This document shows positions 1 through 4,924 of a stretch of 8,732 nucleotides of DNA, piece after piece; positions within the stretch are counted from its first letter, which is position 1, and each line of letters begins with the position of its first letter. The stretch lies in the NCBI GenBank assembly GCA_017936985.1, contig JAGBEM010000053.1, positions 1-8,732 of the forward strand, read 5' to 3'. This DNA comes from Oscillospiraceae bacterium. Lineage in GTDB: Bacteria; Bacillota_A; Clostridia; Oscillospirales; Oscillospiraceae. Under the pieces are notes generated by a model. That model saw only the letters and a program-made list of their open reading frames with translations, searched no databases and had not been told where the DNA came from. The translations under genes were made by a program, and so were the position numbers.

Positions 1-18
1 AGGATGCGCCGCCGCAGG

Positions 19-61
19 AAAATCCCCCCACAATGCCAGCGCATTGTGGGGGGATTTTTTT
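19..61. terminator. Intrinsic terminator, perfect 18-bp stem, probably bidirectional
   Basis: Positions 19-36 and 41-58 are perfect reverse complements around a 4-nt loop (CAGC at 37-40). The stem has six consecutive G:C pairs. The rightward strand continues into a run of seven T (55-61), which fits a strong rho-independent terminator for a gene to the left of the window. Read leftward the stem ends in four T before CCTGCGG, so it may also stop the leftward transcript that carries the XRE gene ending at 170. The structure is seen directly; the bidirectional role is inferred. Confidence 0.85.
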
Positions 62-106
62 GCGTGTTCAGGGGCTTGGGGGCTATGCCCTCAACAAGCA
101 TTTTTC

Positions 107-126
107 GCGTGTGTTATGACACACGC
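107..126. repeat. Small perfect hairpin, 8-bp stem, role unknown
   Basis: GCGTGTGT (107-114) and ACACACGC (119-126) are perfect reverse complements around the loop TATG. It sits between the XRE stop codon and the large terminator, in the 3' untranslated part of the leftward transcript. Neither side is followed by a T-run: five T precede it on the plus strand, which read as A after the stem on the minus strand. It is therefore not a standard terminator. It could be a 3'-end stabilising hairpin or a small palindromic protein site. Confidence 0.4.
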
Positions 127-169
127 ATTGCTTGCCGGTAGTAAAACCTCCGTAAAGCGGCTACTTTGC

Positions 170-514
170 CTATTCGCCCAGCCTAATTGCACCGTCAATC
201 GTGGCTTCTACGATGGTGAGATACTTTTCAGGGCAGAACTGCAATTTGTGTTTCACACGCTGCCGCAGTTCGCTGTCCTCTCGGATAAGGGCCGGATTAA
301 AGTACCGCTCCGCTGGGAGCTTGCATATCCGTATCGGGTGCAACACCACCGGCATACTTGGAATTGTGCCGTTCAGTTCAATGTTCGCAAGATAGCGCGG
401 GTCGATATGTACCTGTTCTGCCAACGCTCTGCGAGAAATTCCCTGTGCTTCCCGCCCTGCTTTTACATCAGTTCCAAAGGTTTCAAAGCCGGGACAGTCT
501 TGGACTTTAGCCAT
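170..514 (-). CDS. XRE/Cro-CI family helix-turn-helix regulator, 114 aa
   Basis: This is a small cytoplasmic DNA-binding protein. Residues about 15-68 form an XRE-like helix-turn-helix region: DVKAGREAQGISRRALAEQV, then DPRYLANIELNGTIPSMPVV, with the usual 'LA..V.I.....IE.....PS' spacing. The C-terminal half (RYFNPALIRED to ATIDGAIRLGE) is charged and helical and may serve for dimerisation. From memory, proteins starting MAKVQ-CPGFETFG are common on clostridial conjugative elements, which is an inference about origin and not shown here. The start is set by GGGTGATG about 5-7 nt upstream. That site and the ATG lie inside a long inverted repeat (512-573), which suggests autoregulation or translational control. 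It follows the flavodoxin gene by 81 nt with no terminator between, so cotranscription with the leftward operon is possible. A weak AT-rich -10 candidate (TATAAA, minus strand, around 535-540) could give it a promoter of its own. Confidence 0.8.
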   Translation of the reverse strand: MAKVQDCPGFETFGTDVKAGREAQGISRRALAEQVHIDPRYLANIELNGTIPSMPVVLHPIRICKLPAERYFNPALIREDSELRQRVKHKLQFCPEKYLTIVEATIDGAIRLGE

Positions 515-573
515 ATTACATCACCCAGTAACATTTTATAGTTCATGCAGCTTGCTGGGAATGATGTAATATG
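512..573. promoter_or_regulatory. Long inverted repeat covering the XRE gene's start codon and ribosome binding site
   Basis: A perfect 12-bp inverted repeat (CATATTACATCA at 512-523, TGATGTAATATG at 562-573) extends inward by five more pairs, CCCAG (524-528) with CTGGG (555-559), after a 2-nt bulge (AA at 560-561). The loop is 26 nt. On the leftward transcript, the hairpin would pair both the GGGTGATG ribosome binding site and the AUG of the XRE gene. As DNA it offers two half-sites, one at the gene start and one about 50 bp upstream, which could be operators for the XRE protein. No T-run follows either arm, so it is not a terminator. The symmetry is seen directly; its function is inferred. 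Confidence 0.55.
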
Positions 574-595
574 TATCTTGCCTCAACTTTATAAT

Positions 596-1042
596 TCAGC
601 CTATGTGCAGACCAGCAAAAAATTCTTTGAATCCAGTAATATCTTCCTCGTTTGGCCTACCTTTCGCAATGCCGCCAATCAACTTAAACGGACCAAAGGT
701 GTCAAAGCCGAGGCAGTCATAGCTCCCCACAATGTTGGACGCTTTTGCAATAGCAATCTGCTGAACCACATCCAAATAGCTGCTCCGTTTCACACCGCAG
801 GTGTAAAGGAAAAATACATTTTTCCTTTGCGGAAGATTCTGCTCCGCCCAATTCAGCACATCCTTATGAAATTTCTGATAGTAAATGCCAGAAGCAAGGC
901 CAATCAAATCATAGCCGGACGCATCAACCTTTGAGGCATCTCCAGCTTCGACAAATGTGACCTCTTCTTGATCTGCAATCGCATCCAACAATTTCTTTGT
1001 GTTGCCATGGTGTTCAGAGTGATAAACAATCAATGTTTTCAT
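596..1042 (-). CDS. Soluble flavodoxin-family protein, 148 aa
   Basis: This is a short-chain flavodoxin fold, expected to bind FMN and shuttle electrons in the cytoplasm. The protein opens with strand MKTLIVYHS, followed by the phosphate-binding loop HSEHHGNT (residues 8-15). The second FMN-contact loop is ASGIYYQKFHKDV (about 50-62) and a conserved late segment is GFDTFGP..LIGGIAKGRPNEED (about 112-134). The length matches flavodoxin-domain proteins. A longer reading from 1072 would add ten residues, but the chosen ATG starts the first beta strand and has AGGAGGGA directly upstream, overlapping the stop codon of the nitroreductase gene. It is the fourth gene of the leftward operon. The pairing with a nitroreductase suggests a shared redox role; the physiological partner is unknown. 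Confidence 0.85.
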   Translation of the reverse strand: MKTLIVYHSEHHGNTKKLLDAIADQEEVTFVEAGDASKVDASGYDLIGLASGIYYQKFHKDVLNWAEQNLPQRKNVFFLYTCGVKRSSYLDVVQQIAIAKASNIVGSYDCLGFDTFGPFKLIGGIAKGRPNEEDITGFKEFFAGLHIG

Positions 1043-1046
1043 AGAT

Positions 1047-1054
1047 TCCCTCCT
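1047..1054 (-). promoter_or_regulatory. Ribosome binding site fixing the flavodoxin start
   Basis: On the minus strand AGGAGGGA lies 4 nt before the ATG at 1042-1040 (6 nt counted from the AGGAGG core) and overlaps the stop codon of the upstream nitroreductase gene (1055-1053). This favours the 1042 start over the in-frame ATG at 1072 and points to translational coupling. Confidence 0.8.
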
Positions 1055-1751
1055 ATCGGTAGCTGATCTCAATGTAAAATTCTTTTCCGTTGGTGATGGG
1101 AGTGATCCCCTCGATATTCTTGCCCTCCTGCGTCAATGCACACACAGCATGGCGGGCGGCAATTCCAATGTCAATTTTATTGAGTTTGTTCTTCAAAATC
1201 AGGCGGGAAATGCCCCGCCCCACATCTTTTATAAGAACCTTTCCACTTTCCATCTCTATCTTCCAAGGCTGGGAGTTCAGTGAGGATGGCGCAAGGCGAA
1301 CAGCCCGCACTACGCTGTTTTCTTCTGCACAAATTGCCGACAATGGCTTCCGCTTAAATTCCGTTTCACTTTGTCGCACAGGAGCATCTGTCTTTCCAAT
1401 CGCAAGAGCGATGCAAAACTGCTCGGCATCATTGACTGGCTTAATGTCCATAAACCATCCGCTGCCTAATCCAACGCTTTGGACATACAGATCGACTTTT
1501 TGCAGAACAAAGCCGACATTGGCATAAGCGGCGAATGTTGAGCCACAATACCCCAGAAGAAAGTAAGAGGCTCCATGATTTGAGGAAACCTCCGCAGCAG
1601 ACACCAACTTAAACCCTCCATGCTGTCCAGTAAGCTGCTCTGCCTCGGCAACGCATTTTGATATGTCATTCAGTACACTGTCCTCAATAGAACCTCCGAG
1701 ATAATTCCGCACCTGCCTGCGGATAAATATCGTTTCGTATAGTGTGTTCAT
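1053..1751 (-). CDS. Nitroreductase-family flavoprotein, TM1586-like, 232 aa
   Basis: This is a probable FMN-dependent oxidoreductase of the 'putative TM nitroreductase' type, a single chain with two half-domains. Visible marks are the N-terminal RRQVRNY (residues 11-17, matching the family's RRS-R-Y/F), a helical segment YANVGFVLQKVDLYVQSVGLGSGWF (about 77-100), the family motif APSSLNSQPWKI (154-165), and KIDIGIAARHA (about 192-202), the usual 'D.G.A..h' segment. The likely substrate is a nitro or quinone compound with NAD(P)H as donor, but none can be assigned. The start codon overlaps the kinase stop codon as ATGA (1748-1751), with AAAAGGAG about 9 nt upstream, so translation is probably coupled to the kinase. 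A redox enzyme inside a two-component operon is unusual and suggests detoxification or redox sensing linked to the signal. Confidence 0.82.
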   Translation of the reverse strand: MNTLYETIFIRRQVRNYLGGSIEDSVLNDISKCVAEAEQLTGQHGGFKLVSAAEVSSNHGASYFLLGYCGSTFAAYANVGFVLQKVDLYVQSVGLGSGWFMDIKPVNDAEQFCIALAIGKTDAPVRQSETEFKRKPLSAICAEENSVVRAVRLAPSSLNSQPWKIEMESGKVLIKDVGRGISRLILKNKLNKIDIGIAARHAVCALTQEGKNIEGITPITNGKEFYIEISYR

Positions 1752-2812
1752 GAGCCGTTACTCCTTTTCTGCGCTGTGTTTATTGGAAGGGACACTGTGA
1801 ATGTCGTTCCTTTTTTCTCTTTGCTGGAAACTGATATTTCACCGTGGTGGAGATCAATGATCCGTTTAGCCAGTGCCAAACCGAGGCCGTTTCCCTGAGA
1901 AGAGCGGGACGAATCCCCCTGATAGAATTTTTCAAATACCCGTCGTTTGACTTCCTCACTCATGCCAGACCCATTATCCGCAATGCTGACTTTTAAGCAA
2001 TCATACTCCTGACGCAGCAGAATTTGAATCATACCATGCTCAGGAGCAAATTTGACTGCATTGCTCAGAATATTCTGCCAGACATGGGCCAACAGGTCTT
2101 TACTGCCGCAGTAATCTGCACTGTCTAAGTCAACTTCTAAATCAAGCCCCTTTTCCACCCATTCATCTTCTTGAGAAAGGATGATCTCCCGAAGCTGTTC
2201 ATCCAGACAAAACCATTCTTTTGGAATGTCTATTTCCTGATTTTCCAATCGGGATAGCAGGAGAATATTGCTCGTCAATGCGGACAGGCGCTTGGTGTTA
2301 TATAAAATCTTTGCAGTATATTCTCCCCGTTTTTCCTCGGACAATCCCGGCTTTTGCAGTAGGGTGGCATATCCCTCAATGGCGGAAAGCGGCGTTTTGA
2401 ACTCATGGGACACATTTTCTACAAAGTCTGTGCGCAGCAGCTCTGTTCCCGCCAGCTCCTTTGCCATGCGGTTGAAATTGTGAGCCATATCACGAAGCTC
2501 TTTGATTTCGATATTCTCATCTAATGTGATAGAAAAGTTTCCCTTTGCGACTTCCTGTGTGGCGGAACTCATCGCAATAATTGTGGACAACGGACGCTTG
2601 CCTGCAAAATGGGAAATTACTGTCCCCACAAGAACGCTGACTACCGCGATGATAAAAAACATAATGGGGCGGTTTCGCCCAACCAGCAGTCCGGCTTGAA
2701 CCAGCAGCCATGCAAATGCGCCGGTAAACAGCAGTGTCAGGGTCAAGGTAATCAGGGTCAGCAGTGAAAACATGACCGAGAGCCGTTTTCCGGGATGCTT
2801 CCCCTTATCCAT
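1748..2812 (-). CDS. Sensor histidine kinase with HAMP domain and minimal sensor region, 354 aa
   Basis: This membrane kinase should autophosphorylate and pass phosphate to the adjacent response regulator. Order of parts: transmembrane helix about 17-40, an outside loop of roughly eight residues (GLLVGRNR), transmembrane helix about 49-70, HAMP linker about 71-124, and HisKA domain with the phosphoacceptor His136 in VSHEFKTPLSAIEGY. The HATPase domain follows, with N box WQNILSNAVKFA (245-256), G1 box ADNGSG (278-283), F box VFEKFYQGD (292-300) and G2 box GNGLGLALAKRI (307-318). All catalytic boxes are intact. The tiny outside loop means there is no extracytoplasmic ligand domain, so the signal is probably read within the membrane or through another protein, possibly the transporters to the right. 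The start overlaps the regulator stop by 8 nt (ATGGATAA), and GGTGG lies about 9 nt upstream. It was compared with BceS-type kinases, but the HAMP domain makes it a more standard kinase. Confidence 0.95.
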   Translation of the reverse strand: MDKGKHPGKRLSVMFSLLTLITLTLTLLFTGAFAWLLVQAGLLVGRNRPIMFFIIAVVSVLVGTVISHFAGKRPLSTIIAMSSATQEVAKGNFSITLDENIEIKELRDMAHNFNRMAKELAGTELLRTDFVENVSHEFKTPLSAIEGYATLLQKPGLSEEKRGEYTAKILYNTKRLSALTSNILLLSRLENQEIDIPKEWFCLDEQLREIILSQEDEWVEKGLDLEVDLDSADYCGSKDLLAHVWQNILSNAVKFAPEHGMIQILLRQEYDCLKVSIADNGSGMSEEVKRRVFEKFYQGDSSRSSQGNGLGLALAKRIIDLHHGEISVSSKEKKGTTFTVSLPINTAQKRSNGS

Positions 2813-3482
2813 GCCGGCTCACCACCTTATAGCCGAGGCCCCGCACAGTGACAATTTCAAAGTCCTCATTGTCCTTGAATCGCTCCCGCAGACGGCTGAT
2901 ATGCACATCCAGCGTGTGGGAATCCGCCTCGCTGTCCGGCCCCCATACATCGTCCATGATTTGACGGCGGGTGAAAATGTGATTTGGGGCCGTTACCAGT
3001 TTGTAAAGCAGATAAAACTCCTTTTGCGGAAGCTCTATGGTGTCAGATTGTGTGGAGACGGTCAGTGTGTCGCAGTCAAACTCCGTTTTTCCGATTGCTG
3101 TTTTTCGCTGATTTACTAACTGACTGCGGCGAAGTAGCGCCTCAACACGCCAGAGCATTTCGTTTACATCAATCGGCTTTACCATGTAATCGTCTGTCCC
3201 TGCACGAAAGCCCTCCCGTTTATCAGAGGCATTCTCCTTAGCGGTGATTATCAAGATAGGCATGGTATACCCAGTGTTCCGTAACTCTCTGGTCATTTCA
3301 AAGCCATCCATCCGGGGCATCATCACATCGGAAACGATCAAATCAATATTGGTGCGTTCCAGCACATCAAAGGCCGCTATACCATCGACGGCAGGAAAGG
3401 TGGTGTAACCATTGTCCGTCAGAACCGTACAAAACAGATCGCACAACTCCCTGTCATCCTCTACTACTAAGATTTGAAACAT
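2805..3482 (-). CDS. OmpR/PhoB-family response regulator, 225 aa
   Basis: This is the transcription factor of the two-component pair. The receiver domain spans about 1-118, with acidic pocket Asp9/Asp10, phosphoacceptor Asp52 in VSDVMMPRMDG, Thr80 and Lys102 (VKP). The winged-helix DNA-binding domain spans about 128-223, with LPQKEFYLLYKLV, the recognition-helix region DSHTLDVHISRLRERF and the wing VRGLGYKVV. All key residues are present and the length is typical. It is the first gene of the leftward operon. GGAGGT (3491-3496) lies 8 nt before the ATG. The promoter upstream carries a direct repeat of GTTGAG spaced 11 bp, also found before the flavodoxin and ABC transporter genes. The protein therefore probably regulates its own operon and both rightward units. 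The family assignment is firm; the regulon is inferred from the shared boxes. Confidence 0.96.
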   Translation of the reverse strand: MFQILVVEDDRELCDLFCTVLTDNGYTTFPAVDGIAAFDVLERTNIDLIVSDVMMPRMDGFEMTRELRNTGYTMPILIITAKENASDKREGFRAGTDDYMVKPIDVNEMLWRVEALLRRSQLVNQRKTAIGKTEFDCDTLTVSTQSDTIELPQKEFYLLYKLVTAPNHIFTRRQIMDDVWGPDSEADSHTLDVHISRLRERFKDNEDFEIVTVRGLGYKVVSRHG

Positions 3483-3540
3483 ATCTTTGCACCTCCGTTT
3501 GGATGATAGCGTAGGTTTGTGTCCAGTTTATTACTTATAC

Positions 3541-3571
3541 ATTATACCGCAAATCTCAACTGAACCTCAAC
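3541..3571 (-). promoter_or_regulatory. Promoter and response-regulator box of the two-component operon
   Basis: On the minus strand GTTGAG-GTTCA-GTTGAG runs from 3571 to 3555, two hexamers with an 11-bp period. A perfect -10, TATAAT (3546-3541), follows 8 nt later. TTGAGG inside the box (3570-3565) is 18 nt from that -10 and can act as a -35. The promoter may thus fire without help and be tuned by the regulator. The leader to the regulator ATG would be about 50 nt. The repeat and hexamers are seen directly; protein binding is inferred. Confidence 0.72.
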
Positions 3572-3603
3572 TGCCACAGAGAAAAAATGAAAAACTTCGT
3601 TCC

Positions 3604-3636
3604 GTTGAGGTTGAGTTGAGAAAAGACTGGTATGAT
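3604..3636 (+). promoter_or_regulatory. Promoter and response-regulator box of the tethered flavodoxin gene
   Basis: GTTGAG (3604-3609), spacer GTTGA, then GTTGAG (3615-3620) repeats with an 11-bp period. Exactly 10 nt later comes the -10-like TATGAT (3631-3636). The nearest -35-like TTGAGG (3605-3610) is 20 nt from the -10, too far for a good unassisted sigma-A promoter. This arrangement fits activation by an OmpR-type regulator bound over the -35 region. The expected leader before the ATG at 3666 is about 23 nt. It faces the two-component promoter, whose box ends 32 nt away. Confidence 0.7.
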
Positions 3637-3665
3637 GCACAACACAGAAAGGACGGTGTGATTTT

Positions 3666-4388
3666 ATGGAGAGTAAAAAATCAAATCCGAAGAAGCGCCG
3701 GAAAACTATTGTGGCAGTAATCGTCGGGATATTTGCAGTTATTGCTGTCGCAGGAGGAATCTTTTACTGCACTTTTTTCCCGAATCCATTTGCTAAAAGC
3801 ATTGCTTCAAATCAAATATCGGAAGGGACTATGTCGGTAAAAGGCGAGAGCAATATTTTGATAGCCTATTTCTCTCTGACAAATAACCGGGAGTACCTAT
3901 CCGGCGAGATAGACGCGGTATCATCAGCCAGTTTGAAAATCCGTGACGGCACAGGGTATGGTCATGGAGAATTATTGGCTATTGCTGCACAGGAAACCAC
4001 CGACGGAGACCTGTTCCCCATAAAAGTCGATGATCTGTACCCGGAAACCTATGGCGGCGCTTTTGACCGCCATCACAGCGAAATGGGGAGTTCCATCCGC
4101 CCCACACTGTCGGAACACCTTGAAACAGTGGATTGTTATGATACGGTGATTCTCATTTACCCAAACTGGCTCAGTAGTCTCCCACAGCCGGTGCTGACAT
4201 TCTTGGAGGAGTACGATTTTGCCGGAAAGAACATTGTACCCATTGCCACCAGTCAGGCCCTTGGGCTTGGCTCCGGGCCGGAGCAGATCAAGTCTACCTG
4301 CCCTGATGCAGTCGTAGCAGAGGGCCTGTCCGCAAGAAGTGAGGACGGAGTAAAAGACTTCTTGACAGAAATGGAACTTCAAAAATAA
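3666..4388 (+). CDS. Membrane-tethered flavodoxin-like protein, 240 aa
   Basis: The N-terminus is strongly basic (KK, KKRRK within residues 4-13) and is followed by one hydrophobic helix (about 14-37), with a flavodoxin-like domain from about 63 to the end. By the positive-inside rule, the domain should lie outside the cytoplasm, either anchored or released after a signal peptide. There is no clear lipobox at Cys35 (IFYC). Flavodoxin marks are strand NILIAYFSL (63-71), the late segment VILIYPNWLSSLPQPVLTFLEEYDFAGKNIVPIAT (161-195), and RP.L (145-148). The phosphate-binding loop reads SLTNN (70-74), where SxTGNT is usual, so FMN binding may be altered. It resembles the flavodoxin_4 group. It is the first gene after the divergent promoter and probably induced by the response regulator. 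AAAGGA lies about 12 nt upstream of the ATG, a loose spacing. Electron transfer with the next membrane protein is a guess from context. Confidence 0.82.
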   Translation: MESKKSNPKKRRKTIVAVIVGIFAVIAVAGGIFYCTFFPNPFAKSIASNQISEGTMSVKGESNILIAYFSLTNNREYLSGEIDAVSSASLKIRDGTGYGHGELLAIAAQETTDGDLFPIKVDDLYPETYGGAFDRHHSEMGSSIRPTLSEHLETVDCYDTVILIYPNWLSSLPQPVLTFLEEYDFAGKNIVPIATSQALGLGSGPEQIKSTCPDAVVAEGLSARSEDGVKDFLTEMELQK

Positions 4389-4392
4389 AAGC

Positions 4393-4424
4393 GGGGCATC
4401 TCGTAATGGAGATGTCCCATTTTT
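4393..4424 (+). terminator. Intrinsic terminator or attenuator between two operon genes
   Basis: GGGGCATCTC (4393-4402) pairs with GAGATGTCCC (4409-4418), ten pairs with one G-U, around a 6-nt loop, followed by A and five T (4420-4424). It begins 4 nt after the flavodoxin stop codon. The ribosome binding site of the next gene begins only 2 nt after the T-run, leaving no room for a separate promoter. It most likely gives partial termination, lowering expression of the DUF4405-like gene relative to the flavodoxin gene. Confidence 0.8.
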
Positions 4425-4426
4425 AC

Positions 4427-4433
4427 AGAGGAG
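4427..4433 (+). promoter_or_regulatory. Ribosome binding site fixing the DUF4405-like gene's start
   Basis: AGAGGAG lies 8 nt before the ATG at 4442. The alternative in-frame ATG at 4406 falls inside the terminator stem-loop and lacks a ribosome binding site. Confidence 0.75.
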
Positions 4434-4441
4434 ACACGCTT

Positions 4442-4816
4442 ATGAAAATCAAAAAGGTATGCCGCTTATGTGTTGACGCGGCGATGCTGGCAGTTACAGT
4501 TCTGCTGATGGCCTCCAAACGCACGGGGATCATGCTCCATATCCTGCTGGGTATAGTCCTTTTTGTCCTGCTGGTCATACATAATACCTTAAACGCTTCC
4601 TGGTGGGGAAGCGTTGGCCAAGGCCGGTACAGCCGGGGCCGCTGGATACGGACTGTGTTGAACTTTTCTCTCCTGGCAGATGTACTTGTTATTCTGATAA
4701 GCGGTATGGCCTATGCGGTAACGCTTCACAGATTTGCCTCGCTGCTGTATATCGTAATGATGTTCACGCACTTGGGACTGCATGGAAAACGGAGCTCACA
4801 TCGGGCCCAAAATTGA
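4442..4816 (+). CDS. Four-helix membrane protein, DUF4405-like, possible diheme cytochrome b, 124 aa
   Basis: This is a small integral membrane protein with four predicted helices: about 11-24, 30-47, 74-92 and 97-113. Histidines fall in two pairs: His33 and His47 in helix 2, and His96 and His110 in helix 4, each 14 residues apart. That is the spacing of the heme ligands in the two liganding helices of respiratory cytochrome b. His114 is extra. The segment H....G.........HNTLNASWW matches what I recall of DUF4405 proteins. An electron-carrying role is therefore plausible but unproven. The gene follows the tethered flavodoxin, separated by a terminator, and must largely rely on readthrough. 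Its stop codon (4814-4816) lies inside the first operator repeat of the next promoter. The start at 4442 was chosen on its ribosome binding site. The family call is moderate; heme binding is inferred. Confidence 0.75.
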   Translation: MKIKKVCRLCVDAAMLAVTVLLMASKRTGIMLHILLGIVLFVLLVIHNTLNASWWGSVGQGRYSRGRWIRTVLNFSLLADVLVILISGMAYAVTLHRFASLLYIVMMFTHLGLHGKRSSHRAQN

Positions 4817-4866
4817 GGTTGAGTTGAGGTTCGGTTGAGTTTGAATTGAGATTGGCGGTGCATGAT
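4812..4866 (+). promoter_or_regulatory. Four-copy response-regulator operator and promoter of the fused ABC transporter gene
   Basis: Four hexamers keep an exact 11-bp period: ATTGAG (4812-4817), GTTGAG (4823-4828), GTTGAG (4834-4839), ATTGAG (4845-4850). The spacers are GTTGA, GTTCG and TTTGA. The last repeat ends 10 nt before a -10-like CATGAT (4861-4866), the same geometry as the tethered flavodoxin promoter. Four copies would hold two regulator dimers in tandem. The first copy overlaps the stop codon of the preceding gene. Transcription should start near 4873, which places the in-frame ATG at 4862 upstream of the transcript. Confidence 0.75.
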
Positions 4867-4910
4867 AGGGTCAAGCGCAAAAGGACCCCTTCTAAATTGG
4901 CGCGCTGAAG

Positions 4911-4917
4911 AAAGGAG
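4911..4917 (+). promoter_or_regulatory. Ribosome binding site fixing the ABC transporter start
   Basis: AAAGGAG lies 7 nt before the ATG at 4925, where the protein [11 protein letters not shown] begins with the usual first strand of an ABC ATPase. This decides against the in-frame ATG at 4862, which overlaps the putative -10. Confidence 0.85.
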
Positions 4918-4924
4918 TATATCC

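Noticed and set aside
3..118. A possible C-terminal tail of an upstream gene reading through the terminator to TGA at 116-118
   Set aside because: It would have to translate the entire terminator hairpin and gives no recognisable domain. It is more likely untranslated sequence.
44..541. A 165-codon plus-strand frame over the XRE gene
   Set aside because: It starts inside the terminator stem, lacks a ribosome binding site, and is antisense to a gene with a clear helix-turn-helix.
582..587. A single GTTGAG on the minus strand between the flavodoxin and XRE genes as another response-regulator box
   Set aside because: There is no second hexamer 11 bp away on either side, so it is probably chance.
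1043..1072. N-terminal extension of the soluble flavodoxin from ATG 1072
   Set aside because: The added residues do not belong to the flavodoxin fold, and AGGAGGGA sits directly before the ATG at 1042.
4406..4441. N-terminal extension of the DUF4405-like protein from ATG 4406
   Set aside because: It begins in the terminator loop without a ribosome binding site. The downstream ATG at 4442 has AGAGGAG at 8 nt.
4812..4850. The TTGAG repeats as a tandem repeat or CRISPR-like array
   Set aside because: The units are only 6 bp with 5-bp spacers, phased to the DNA helix and placed against a -10, which fits an operator and not an array.
4868..4888. A 5-bp hairpin (GGGTC with GACCC) in the ABC transporter leader as a possible attenuator
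   Set aside because: The stem is short, the loop is 11 nt, and no T-run or alternative pairing follows.
4862..4924. N-terminal extension of the ABC transporter from ATG 4862
   Set aside because: That ATG overlaps the putative -10 and would precede the transcript start. The ATG at 4925 has a proper ribosome binding site and starts the ATPase domain.
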